Origin: Acetobacter senegalensis
GTDB lineage: Bacteria; Pseudomonadota; Alphaproteobacteria; Acetobacterales; Acetobacteraceae
DNA: 50,435 bases
Direction of reading: 5' to 3'
Assembly (NCBI RefSeq): GCF_001580995.1
Contig: NZ_LHZU01000121.1
Location: 1 to 50,435, forward strand
How positions within the stretch are numbered: position 1 is the stretch's first letter; every line of letters starts with the position of its first letter. The notes under the pieces were generated by a model. That model was not told the DNA's origin, ran no database searches, and worked only from the letters and a program-made list of their open reading frames with translations. This document shows, in pieces, positions 18,488 to 26,570 of the stretch. A program made the position numbers and the translations under genes.

Positions 18488-19711
18488 ATGGCCAGCGCAA
18501 AATGGCGCCAACTGGCGGCTGGGTTACTGTGCATGGCCGCCATTTCCTCCCCCCAATATGTGTGGACATTGTTCACGCCCGGTTTAAAGGCTGAATTTGG
18601 CGTCAGTGCAGCGGCCTTACAGGTCACCTTTTCTCTTCTGATCGTCCTGCAGACGGTTTTTTCTCCCATTCAGGGATGGATCGCACACCATATCCACCCA
18701 CGTACCCTCATCATGATTGGCATTGTGGTAACCGGTCTAAGCTGGGTCAGTGCGGCCTCGGCTACCTCTCTCGCCCAACTCTATATTTTTTATGGAGGGC
18801 TGGGCGGCATTGGCACCGGCATTGTGTATGTTGGTGTTGTCGCCCTGCTGATGCAGTGGTTTCCCCAAAACAGAGGCATGGCCGCGGGAGCAGCGGCTGC
18901 AGGATATGGCATGGGCGCCATGTTAACCACATTCCCGATCTCCCACTTTCTGGCCTTGTGGGGATGGCGCCCAACCCTGTGTGTGTTCGGCGTAATAATG
19001 GCAGCGGTAGGACTTTGCGCCGCCTGTTTCCTCAAAACGCCAATGCCGGAGCATTCTAAACAAACGGACGGTGCTTCGACTGGTTACCTAACCCCCTTTG
19101 TGCTCAAGACGCCCTTGTTCTGGCTCATGTTCTTCATGATGACCACCATGGCGACATCCGGGCTGATGGTGACGTCCCAACTTGCCCAGATCGCTCATGA
19201 TTTTGGTGTCGCAAACCTGACCATACTCGGCATGAGCGCCCTTCCACTGGCCATGACGCTTGACCGCATTGCCAATGGTTTAACCCGACCTCTGTTTGGC
19301 TGGGTGTCTGACAGATATGGGCGCGAGCAGACAATGGCGTTCGCCTTCACGCTGGAAGCCTTAGCCCTTCTGTGCTGGCTGAGCATGGCGCACCATCCTG
19401 TCGCTTTCGTGCTGCTTTCCGGCCTTGTGTTTCTTGGGTGGGGAGAAATTTTCTCTCTTTTCCCTGCCACGCTGACAGATACATTTGGCACACGAGACGC
19501 CTCCCGCAATTATGGTATGCTCTATATGGCTCAAGGTGTAGGTGCCGTCTTGGGTGGTCCACTGGCGGCGTGGCTGCATCAGGCAAGCCAGAGCTGGTAC
19601 CCTGTTTTTGCCTGCGCCATTGCCGGGGATATCCTCACCGCGTTTCTGGCATTAGCCGCATTGCGGCCCATGCGCCGCCGGTTCCTGCAAAACACGTCCT
19701 CTTCTTCCTGA
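18488..19711 (+). CDS. MFS transporter, OxlT-like oxalate/formate antiporter
   Basis: 407 aa from ATG 18488, with GGAGA 9 nt upstream; the frame reaches 18359 but those residues are hydrophilic and unlike the family. Twelve hydrophobic segments. N-terminal AAISSPQYVWTLFTPGL strongly recalls the OxlT signature, and FGWVSDRYGREQTM is the usual MFS loop between helices 8 and 9. Exchange of oxalate for formate is the name-giving activity, but related carriers move other monocarboxylates, so the substrate is not certain. No oxalyl-CoA decarboxylase or formyl-CoA transferase is in the window. Formate export would suit the periplasmic formate dehydrogenase 8 kb away. Confidence 0.75.
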   Translation: MASAKWRQLAAGLLCMAAISSPQYVWTLFTPGLKAEFGVSAAALQVTFSLLIVLQTVFSPIQGWIAHHIHPRTLIMIGIVVTGLSWVSAASATSLAQLYIFYGGLGGIGTGIVYVGVVALLMQWFPQNRGMAAGAAAAGYGMGAMLTTFPISHFLALWGWRPTLCVFGVIMAAVGLCAACFLKTPMPEHSKQTDGASTGYLTPFVLKTPLFWLMFFMMTTMATSGLMVTSQLAQIAHDFGVANLTILGMSALPLAMTLDRIANGLTRPLFGWVSDRYGREQTMAFAFTLEALALLCWLSMAHHPVAFVLLSGLVFLGWGEIFSLFPATLTDTFGTRDASRNYGMLYMAQGVGAVLGGPLAAWLHQASQSWYPVFACAIAGDILTAFLALAALRPMRRRFLQNTSSSS

Positions 19712-19943
19712 TATCGTTTATTTGACTTCGGGCAGAACAGGCCGCCACATCCGGGCCAGCAACACACTTTTCCTCCCTTGATACAGATCAGAAAGCCGTA
19801 GGAGATATTACGTCCGGGCAATCCCCTGAAATCCACGAGACGCATGGGCTTTTCATCTCCGGCGCTTCTCCTTACACGTTGCCTCTTCACTCTGCGCTTC
19901 AACAAAGCGCGCATGATGCATACGGAAGGTCCGCTGTTTTAAA

Positions 19944-21170
19944 ATGCCCAGGAACACCAGACAGCTCTTCTTCCTGCGGCCTCTTTCTCTGTTTCTCACC
20001 CTTGGCGCCCCCCTTTCCGTCAGTGCCGCACACGCAGGCACAGTGCCGTCCATCACACTGGGGGATGTGGTCATCAAGCCCTACGCAACAGACCAGTTGG
20101 ATATTGGCGGCTTTCCACAAACCAGCGTTCCGGCCCCCGGCGTAGGCATTCGCGCTGCCCGGTTGCGGAATGGCGCACGCATTACCATTCACAAGCAGTT
20201 CGAAATTGGCGCAATCTGGGATTTCGGGCCTGTACCCCATGGCCCCATGCGCCTGTTTGAAGGGCAGTTCAGCTATCTGGGCCTCAAGCATTTTGTTTTT
20301 ACGGCTGGCATTTTCAAACCCAGCTTTGGGCTTGAATCCATGCAGGCCCAAGGGGATACCGTTTTTATAGAACGCGCCAGCATTGCCACCATCACCCGTA
20401 ATCTTGCGGCAGGTATTGCAAGGCAGGCTGTTCAGATAGAAGCACATGGCACGCGCTATCATGTTGCGGTAGCGGGCACAGCCGGTACTGCCGGGCCGGA
20501 TCACGACGGCAACCAACGGGCGATTGTCTTCCGGCTGGTCGGTATTCCTATCCGTACGAGAGACATTCTGTTTCACGTCGGTTTTTCCGGAGAATGGGTT
20601 TTCAAAGCGGCACAAAGTCCGGGGCAGCCGCCTGCCGCCAATTTTTCAGATTTTCCGGAACTGAATGTTGGTCTGACAGGAAAATTCCTCGACACAGGCC
20701 GCATTCCTTTGCGCAGCGCAGGTGCATTCGGGCTTGAAGCCGCCGCCGCCTGGAAACGACTGCTTGTGCAGGGAGAAGCGTACGAGATTGAAGCCAACCG
20801 GCGAGAAAACATCGGTTCGCAGCATCTTCATTTTTCTGGATGGTACGCTCAGGCAAGCTATACGCTGATTGGCAAGCCCCGTGCCTGGAAGTCTCGCACA
20901 GCTGCTTTTTCAGCTCCCACCTGCCAGAAAAACCAGACAACCCTGTGTGATGGCAGCGGAGTGCTGGAAGCTGGCGTCCGCTTTTCTGACGCCAATCTGC
21001 GGTCAGCTTCTGTAGATGGTGGCCACCAGCAGACATGGTCCGCGAATCTGAACTGGTGGCCGACCGATATTCTCCGGGTCAGCCTGCAATATGAAAACGG
21101 CACCATCCGGGAGACACACAGCACTGAAAACTTTCAGGCCGTTCTCTCCATGCTCCAGATCAAATTCTGA
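19944..21170 (+). CDS. outer-membrane porin, OprO/OprP-like
   Basis: 408 aa. Signal peptide residues 1-32 (LFFLRPLSLFLTLGAPLSVS then AAHA before the cut). The mature part has alternating beta-strand pattern, with GAIWDFGPVPHGPMRLFEGQ, AGIFKPSFGLESMQAQGDTV and a C-terminal aromatic end (LSMLQIKF), typical of phosphate-selective porin O/P family barrels. Anion or phosphate selectivity is a family property; the exact solute here is unknown. It is separate from the preceding antiporter by 232 nt. The start ATG has GAAGG rather far upstream. Confidence 0.75.
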   Translation: MPRNTRQLFFLRPLSLFLTLGAPLSVSAAHAGTVPSITLGDVVIKPYATDQLDIGGFPQTSVPAPGVGIRAARLRNGARITIHKQFEIGAIWDFGPVPHGPMRLFEGQFSYLGLKHFVFTAGIFKPSFGLESMQAQGDTVFIERASIATITRNLAAGIARQAVQIEAHGTRYHVAVAGTAGTAGPDHDGNQRAIVFRLVGIPIRTRDILFHVGFSGEWVFKAAQSPGQPPAANFSDFPELNVGLTGKFLDTGRIPLRSAGAFGLEAAAAWKRLLVQGEAYEIEANRRENIGSQHLHFSGWYAQASYTLIGKPRAWKSRTAAFSAPTCQKNQTTLCDGSGVLEAGVRFSDANLRSASVDGGHQQTWSANLNWWPTDILRVSLQYENGTIRETHSTENFQAVLSMLQIKF

Positions 21171-21217
21171 GCACCGCCTTTTAGCCTAGCTTGAGCAGCT
21201 TTCCCCTCCCGGTGCAA

Positions 21218-21862
21218 TTAGATCGCAATGTCATCCAGCAAAGAGATACCGCACCGTTTTGACATGGTCTGTCGGTATGCTTCCACCGCGGCAGGATATG
21301 TCAGCCCGGCAATAAGGGACAGGCTGTGCAACTGCGCAAAAAGATGGATGTCATCCGTGGAGAGATGACCGTTCACCGCCTCGGCTGACTGAACAAGCGG
21401 CGCAAGATCTTGCAAAAGCGCATTTAGCGGTTCCAGGGCCACTGTGCCTTCACTCAAAATATCCGAGAATGCCCCCGTGGAACGCTCTTTGGTCCGAAGA
21501 AAATACGCCCGTCCCGCCGTTGTGGAAAATTCCGGGAAAGGGGCACAGGCTGCGCGGGGCAGAAACTGTCTGTACAAGGAACTGTTGGACCGTTTTAACC
21601 AATCGGAAATCGCCGGATTAGTGGGACCGGTTAAAAGGGACGCTCCCTGCCCATCAATATGAGCCACAATATCCATGCTTTCGCCCATAAAGTGGCCATT
21701 CTCCTCAAGAATGGGCACCATCTTCTGGCCGATCATCCGTTTTGGCGTGGCTTCATCATTATTCTGAAGAATAACCAGATCAAAGGGAATGTGGCGTAGC
21801 CCGAATATCATGCGGGCTTTGATACAAAAGGGACAATGATCGTAAACAAACAGCTTATACAT
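21218..21862 (-). CDS. grxB: glutaredoxin 2
   Basis: 214 aa, the same size and layout as E. coli GrxB: N-terminal thioredoxin fold with active site CPFC in YDHCPFCIKARMIFG, the cis-Pro region GQKMVPILEENG, ESMDIVAHID, and a GST-like helical C-terminal domain. It reduces protein disulphides and mixed disulphides with glutathione in the cytoplasm. Convergent with the porin gene. Confidence 0.93.
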   Translation of the reverse strand: MYKLFVYDHCPFCIKARMIFGLRHIPFDLVILQNNDEATPKRMIGQKMVPILEENGHFMGESMDIVAHIDGQGASLLTGPTNPAISDWLKRSNSSLYRQFLPRAACAPFPEFSTTAGRAYFLRTKERSTGAFSDILSEGTVALEPLNALLQDLAPLVQSAEAVNGHLSTDDIHLFAQLHSLSLIAGLTYPAAVEAYRQTMSKRCGISLLDDIAI

Positions 21863-21908
21863 GGAACCACTTTCTCAGTTCAGCAGGTCTCAGTCATGTT
21901 TTTAAAGA

Positions 21909-21956
21909 CCATTTCAGAAATCTCATGCCGGAGGCAACACCTGATTTCTGAAATGG
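21909..21956. repeat. large perfect inverted repeat between grxB and the Hint gene
   Basis: CCATTTCAGAAATC (21909-21922) is the exact reverse complement of GATTTCTGAAATGG (21943-21956), with a 20-nt loop that itself contains TGCC-GGA-GGCA. Outside the stem are further A/T-rich near-complementary bases. It may be a terminator for the Hint-domain gene on the minus strand, whose stop is 130 nt away, but there is no clear T run; two abutted mobile-element ends are another possibility. Confidence 0.7.
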
Positions 21957-22084
21957 CCTCTAAAAATTATACGCGACCTACCCGTAGCTGAACTACGACG
22001 CTCCATAGTACTTGACTGGTCAAAAAAGTCAGTTTCCTGCGCTCTCAATCCTTTCTTATGGCACAGAAAACAACCAGAAAGCGC

Positions 22085-23197
22085 TTATCTGTGACGGTGC
22101 CGCCGGGGGCCATGATAATCTGTCACCAGATAAGGAATGGTTGTCAGAATTTGCACTCCCAACATTCCTGGCCCACGCTTTGCATCACGCCGTATTGGCA
22201 AATGCGCATGCCCGTTGGTCCACCGGCCTCCATCTTCTTCGGGCGGATGCCACCCAAGGAGATCCTCCTTGATATGTGTCATCACCTTTTTCCGTTTCCG
22301 GGAATCAACAAGCGTGATATCGCCCACGTGCACCCCAAGATAGCGCTTGTCCTGCACATAAGGGCCAATAACATCTACCGGCCGGCTTGCGCGGGAAGAA
22401 AGATGCACCTCATGCACATCGGGCGGGAGCATAAAAACGGCTACGTTGTCTTTTTCCATCGCTTTTCGGATAAACTGACCATTTTCTGTGACCAGTTGCA
22501 GGTCATGATCATCCGTGACTTCAGGAAGGTAAAATGGGCTTTCCAGTCCCCCCACTTCCGCACGAGATTTAAGGCGATGGTATAGCCCTTCGACCACTAT
22601 TCTGTCTGTCACCACCGGCATATGGGTGCGTGTATGCCAATGGCTGTCTTCCGGGCATGGTGGCAGCGCACTGGCAATCAGCAGATTTTCCGCAATCAGC
22701 ACGGCATGCGGATCAGTTTGAACGGGATAAGCCTTGTAAGCGGTAAACGTACGATCATAAAAAATCGAAAGTCTGTTCACCAACAGAGACAGCGGCACAA
22801 ATTTGTCTTCAAAAAACAGACAATGGTCAGGCGTCAGAACCACATCACGCGCTGGCACACCATCTGCAATGGCGTCCTTCAAGATACGGATGGGATAGCC
22901 GGCTTCATCATCAGGCAGACCAGGCAACGTCATGCCATAGGCCACTCTCACCTGAGAGACGTGGTGAGGGGTTTCCTGACCATCGGCATAGCCCAGCACG
23001 GCATGGCCCGGAGACAGAGTTTCCACTTTGGCTTTGCCAGCGGGTGTATGGAGACAAGTTCCTTCCAGGAGGCTTGCTTCAGGCACAGACAGGCGATTAT
23101 CGCCCTGCCCCGCACCTTGCGAAGTGTGACGGGGTTCCTGCTTGAATGCGCCTTTCAAACAATCACCTTCTTCTGGGCGTTTAGGAAGAAAAGCCAT
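22085..23197 (-). CDS. Hint_2-domain protein, 370 aa
   Basis: A Hint_2 domain spans about residues 41-180: it opens SLLEGTCLHTPAGKAKVETL (Cys48 at the splice-like position), then LKDAIADGVPARDVVLTPDH with the conserved TPDH (122-125), FVPLSLLVN, and DPHAVLIAENLLIAS. This domain occurs in many acetic acid bacteria and other alphaproteobacteria, usually in large proteins. Here it stands nearly alone, with a 45-residue polar N-terminal part, no signal peptide, and a C-terminal half of unknown kind rich in His and Arg. GGAAAGGA precedes the ATG. Whether it self-cleaves is unknown; the family lacks a proven reaction. Confidence 0.82.
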   Translation of the reverse strand: MAFLPKRPEEGDCLKGAFKQEPRHTSQGAGQGDNRLSVPEASLLEGTCLHTPAGKAKVETLSPGHAVLGYADGQETPHHVSQVRVAYGMTLPGLPDDEAGYPIRILKDAIADGVPARDVVLTPDHCLFFEDKFVPLSLLVNRLSIFYDRTFTAYKAYPVQTDPHAVLIAENLLIASALPPCPEDSHWHTRTHMPVVTDRIVVEGLYHRLKSRAEVGGLESPFYLPEVTDDHDLQLVTENGQFIRKAMEKDNVAVFMLPPDVHEVHLSSRASRPVDVIGPYVQDKRYLGVHVGDITLVDSRKRKKVMTHIKEDLLGWHPPEEDGGRWTNGHAHLPIRRDAKRGPGMLGVQILTTIPYLVTDYHGPRRHRHR

Positions 23198-23863
23198 TTA
23201 TCCTTTCCATAACACAATGAACGACAAAGGGCGCGTGCGTGTGTGTTATAATGTAAAACGTTTCCTGTTTGCCGCGCGAAGACGCGCACCACGATTCAGG
23301 GCCCAAAAGCCCCCAAAATCAGAACCAGAGATGCACATCCTTCTACCAACAGCGGGAGTGCAATCAAATGTATTACAAATTTAATTTTGACAAGACCAAG
23401 CAATGAAACTTTTGAAATTGTAATTTATTCCCTGTTAAAAAAAGACCTAACTATTTTTAATTTCCTGATCAGATACAAAAAATGAGCTTAAGTTACAAAA
23501 ATTAAATTTTTCCCTCTACCACCCGCGGCAAAATCTTTTCTTTCTTTATAATTTTATTATGGATTTTTATTTAATTTTTGGAAGCTTTTATCGTTTTATA
23601 CGATTCTAACGTTAGAAAATTCAAAGCAATTTTTATCTTTCGGTTTTGTTCTGTCATATAATTTTTAGTAATATGTCTTTGCTTCAATCTTTTTAAAAAC
23701 GCATCTCATTCTTAAATTATAATTTCATATTGATAGCACACGATATATCGCTCTCGGACTCATCAACCTTCTATATGAGTCCTCCCTTATATATATAATT
23801 CCTCTAGCCTTCTCTCAGTGCAGACTCTTCAAGTCTGCTTTCATTTGTAGGAACTTGCTTTGT
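23198..23863. promoter_or_regulatory. AT-rich gap with rbsK promoter and leader hairpin
   Basis: No credible gene. From about 23370 to 23815 the sequence is strikingly AT-rich compared with all flanking DNA. A TATAAT sits at 23794-23799, without a good -35. A perfect 7-bp hairpin GCAGACT-CTTCA-AGTCTGC lies at 23820-23838, followed by TTTCATTT, immediately before the rbsK ribosome binding site AGGAA (23849-23853). The hairpin resembles a weak terminator or an operator. Another TATAAT at 23247-23252 is close to the Hint gene but in the plus direction. Confidence 0.5.
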
Positions 23864-24805
23864 ATGTCTGATACGACACCTCTGATTCTGTCCTTCGGCA
23901 GCGTCAATATTGATCTGACTGTACGTGTCGACACATTTCCCAAGGCAGGAGAAACCCTGCATGCATCCAATTATGCTGTTGGGCTGGGAGGGAAAGGAGC
24001 CAACCAGGCCGCGGCAGCCGCCCGCCTTTGCCAAAGCCTGCCGACACAGGTGGCGCTGGTGGCACGGGTGGGTTCAGATCATTTTGGCGCTTTCGCACAG
24101 GACGCTCTCCGTGCTTTTGGGGTTGAGACAACGCCTGTTTATTGTGATCCAGATCATCCAACCGGCATCGCCCTGATCACGGTCGATCGTAACGGTGAAA
24201 ACTGCATTACCGTAGTTGGTGCGGCAAATATGGCTGTCAATGAGGTGGATGTTGAAAAAAACGCAGACTGGCTGAAACGTGCCCGCATTCTGCTTCTGCA
24301 ACTAGAATGCCCGCTCGCCAGTGTTGCCGCCGCCGCAGCACAAACCCGACAAACTGGCGGGCTTGTCATCCTTGACCCTGCCCCTGTGCCACCTGAAATG
24401 CTCCCAGCGTCCCTATGGCAGAACGTAGATATCCTGACCCCGAATGAAACAGAAACAGCGCTCCTGACCGGTATTCAGCCAGAAACCGCTGAGCAAGCTG
24501 CCCAAGCTGCGCAAATCCTCCTCAGCAAAGGAGCACGTGCCATTGTTATCAAAATGGGAGGACGCGGCACGTACTGGCATGACGGCACACAAGAAGGCTT
24601 TATCCCCCCTTTCAAAGTCATACCCATTGATACCGTTGCCGCAGGCGATTGTTTTAATGCCGGGTTGGCGGTCGCACTCAGCAAAGACCTCCCGTTCCCG
24701 CAGGCCGTTCGTTTTGCATCGGCCTGTGGCGCTCTGGCGACCACCCGCAAAGGAGCTGCCGACGCAGCTCCCACATGGGATGACGTACAGACGCTTCTGT
24801 CGTGA
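23864..24805 (+). CDS. rbsK: ribokinase (PfkB family)
   Basis: 313 aa from ATG 23864 (AGGAA 10 nt upstream; a TTG at 23855 is in frame but less likely). PfkB features: GSVNIDLTVRVDTFPKAGET at the N terminus, GLGGKGANQAAAAARL with the glycine-rich ribokinase signature, NETETALLTG, and the catalytic base region DTVAAGDCFNAGLAVAL (AAGD instead of the usual GAGD). It phosphorylates ribose to ribose 5-phosphate. The first gene of the nucleoside-catabolism stretch; ribose would come from the nucleoside hydrolases encoded at 28034 and 32575. No ribose ABC transporter is nearby. Confidence 0.9.
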   Translation: MSDTTPLILSFGSVNIDLTVRVDTFPKAGETLHASNYAVGLGGKGANQAAAAARLCQSLPTQVALVARVGSDHFGAFAQDALRAFGVETTPVYCDPDHPTGIALITVDRNGENCITVVGAANMAVNEVDVEKNADWLKRARILLLQLECPLASVAAAAAQTRQTGGLVILDPAPVPPEMLPASLWQNVDILTPNETETALLTGIQPETAEQAAQAAQILLSKGARAIVIKMGGRGTYWHDGTQEGFIPPFKVIPIDTVAAGDCFNAGLAVALSKDLPFPQAVRFASACGALATTRKGAADAAPTWDDVQTLLS

Positions 24806-24808
24806 ACA

Positions 24809-24836
24809 GTGGCCCTTGAAGCATGAGGGGCCACAG
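24809..24836 (+). terminator. hairpin after rbsK, weak terminator
   Basis: GTGGCCCTT (24809-24817) pairs with AGGGGCCAC (24826-24834) through one G-T wobble, 4 nt after the stop codon. There is no T tract, so termination strength is doubtful. Confidence 0.35.
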
Positions 24837-24869
24837 TGTGGTCCTTCCGATTGAAAATTGAACTCTTTT

Positions 24870-24897
24870 GACAGATATGAAAAGATGCATATCTGTC
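24870..24897 (+). promoter_or_regulatory. 10-bp inverted repeat in the leader of the acid phosphatase gene
   Basis: GACAGATATG (24870-24879), 8-nt spacer, CATATCTGTC (24888-24897), perfect dyad, 23 nt before the ATG. It lacks a following T run, so an operator or an RNA stem that controls initiation is more likely than a terminator. Confidence 0.45.
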
Positions 24898-24920
24898 ATT
24901 CCCCAGAGCAAGAGATAGGT

Positions 24921-26528
24921 ATGCGTTTTCTCTTTTCGTCCCGATATTCGTCCTATCGTCCGCGTAAAACGATCCTCTTCTTGCACTCTGCTCTGTCCAT
25001 GGTCGGGATCAGCCTTTCGGCGTCCCTGCCGCTTGCGGCACAAGCGCAAACGGCCCAGCAGAAACCGGATCTATCCGCCATTCAGACCGTTGTGGTCATT
25101 TTTGCGGAAAACCGTTCATTTGATAACCTTTACCGGGGCTTTCCGGGGGCTGATACCTCCGCCACAATCCCGGCCGATGCATATGTGCAGAAAGACCGGG
25201 ACGGAACGGTTCTAAAAGAACTGCCGCCAGTCTGGGGCGGCCTGACCGGACGGGGTATTCCTAACCCCATCACCCAAGCCATGACGGAGCACCTTCCCAA
25301 TAAGCCTTTTGCTGTTGATGACCCAAAAGGCTTCAATGTGCCCCTGAACACGCTGACGCATGATCTATGGCACCGGTTTTATCAAAACCAGATGCAGATC
25401 AACCATGGCAAGAATGACATGTTTGTTGCGTGGGCTGATACGGGTGCCATGCCCATGGGGTACTGGAACGGCAGTCACATGAAAATGTGGAAAATTGCTG
25501 AAAAATACACCATGGCAGATCATTTCTTCATGGGGACTTTCGGCAGTTCCTTTCTGAACCACCAATGGCTGGCCTGTGCGTGCGCCCCCTATTATCCGGC
25601 TGCAGACACAAGCCCTGCCCATCCCTCCATTGTGATGGCGGACAAAACAGGCACCGCGCTGGTTGTGGCCCCCAACTCTCCCCACTCAGCCCTTGAAGGG
25701 GTTCCCAAATTTGTGCGTGATGGAAATCTTACGCCTGACTTCCATGCGGTCAACACCATGCAGCCCCCTTATCAACCCAGTGGCAACAAACCCGCTGAGG
25801 GGCAGGACCCGCGCTTTGCCGACCCCACCCGCCCCACTACTCTGCCACCACAGACCACCCCCACCATCGGCGATAGACTGAGCGAAAAAAACATTAGCTG
25901 GGCTTGGTTTTCCGGGGCATGGCAGCATGTGCAGGATCACGGCAACGCCTACCCTATGCCTGATTTTCAATACCACCATCAACCTTACAACTATTACGTC
26001 AATTATGCTCCAGGGAAGGCCGCTCGGCAGGAACATTTGCAGGATGGTGGTCTGAACGGAGCACGCTTCAAGGACATTATTGATAGCGGCAAACTTCCGC
26101 AGGTCTCGTTCTATAAGCCTCAGGGCAATCTGAACGAACATTCAGGCTACGCAGACATTGAATCCGGCGATAGTCATATTGCAGATCTTGTCAGCCATCT
26201 GGAAAAAAGCCCGCAGTGGCCGCATATGCTGGTTATTGTCACTTATGACGAAAACGGTGGCCTATGGGACCATGTCGCCCCTCCTCAGGGAGACCGTTGG
26301 GGTCCTGGCTCGCGTATTCCCGCCATCATCATCTCTCCATTCGCCCGCCAGCATTACGTGGATAAAACGGTGCAGGACACCACCTCCATCATCAAGTTTC
26401 TGACCGAGCGCTATGACCTGCGTCCCCTTGATGGCTTGTCTGGCCGAGATAAAGCGATTCAGGCCAGCACAGGCAAACCACTCGGAGACCTGACAGGAGC
26501 CTTGCTCCTCCCTCACCAAACTCCCTGA
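24921..26528 (+). CDS. secreted acid phosphatase, AcpA / phosphoesterase family
   Basis: 535 aa from ATG 24921 (AGAGATAGGT just upstream); the frame begins at 24858. A signal peptide of about 43 residues ends in LPLAAQAQT. The catalytic entry motif is VVVIFAENRSFDNLYRGFPG, followed by NHGKNDMFVAWADTGAMPMG, the HWLACACAPYY region and a C-terminal VIVTYDENGGLWDHVAPP. This is the phospholipase C / acid phosphatase superfamily (PF04185); the phrase ENxSFDNLYxxFPG is that of AcpA-type acid phosphatases rather than phospholipase C. Likely periplasmic or secreted phosphomonoesterase of broad specificity. Inference from context: it dephosphorylates nucleotides released by the RNase T2 encoded at 30405. 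Confidence 0.85.
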   Translation: MRFLFSSRYSSYRPRKTILFLHSALSMVGISLSASLPLAAQAQTAQQKPDLSAIQTVVVIFAENRSFDNLYRGFPGADTSATIPADAYVQKDRDGTVLKELPPVWGGLTGRGIPNPITQAMTEHLPNKPFAVDDPKGFNVPLNTLTHDLWHRFYQNQMQINHGKNDMFVAWADTGAMPMGYWNGSHMKMWKIAEKYTMADHFFMGTFGSSFLNHQWLACACAPYYPAADTSPAHPSIVMADKTGTALVVAPNSPHSALEGVPKFVRDGNLTPDFHAVNTMQPPYQPSGNKPAEGQDPRFADPTRPTTLPPQTTPTIGDRLSEKNISWAWFSGAWQHVQDHGNAYPMPDFQYHHQPYNYYVNYAPGKAARQEHLQDGGLNGARFKDIIDSGKLPQVSFYKPQGNLNEHSGYADIESGDSHIADLVSHLEKSPQWPHMLVIVTYDENGGLWDHVAPPQGDRWGPGSRIPAIIISPFARQHYVDKTVQDTTSIIKFLTERYDLRPLDGLSGRDKAIQASTGKPLGDLTGALLLPHQTP

Positions 26529-26542
26529 CACCCCTCTCCTTT

Positions 26543-26570
26543 CTGGCGCCACTTTATTGTGTGGCGTCAG
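26543..26570. terminator. hairpin between convergent acid phosphatase and cytochrome c peroxidase
   Basis: CTGGCGCCAC (26543-26552) pairs with GTGGCGTCAG (26561-26570) through one wobble; the 8-nt loop carries the peroxidase stop codon. No T run on either side, so it is a possible bidirectional end signal only. Confidence 0.4.
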
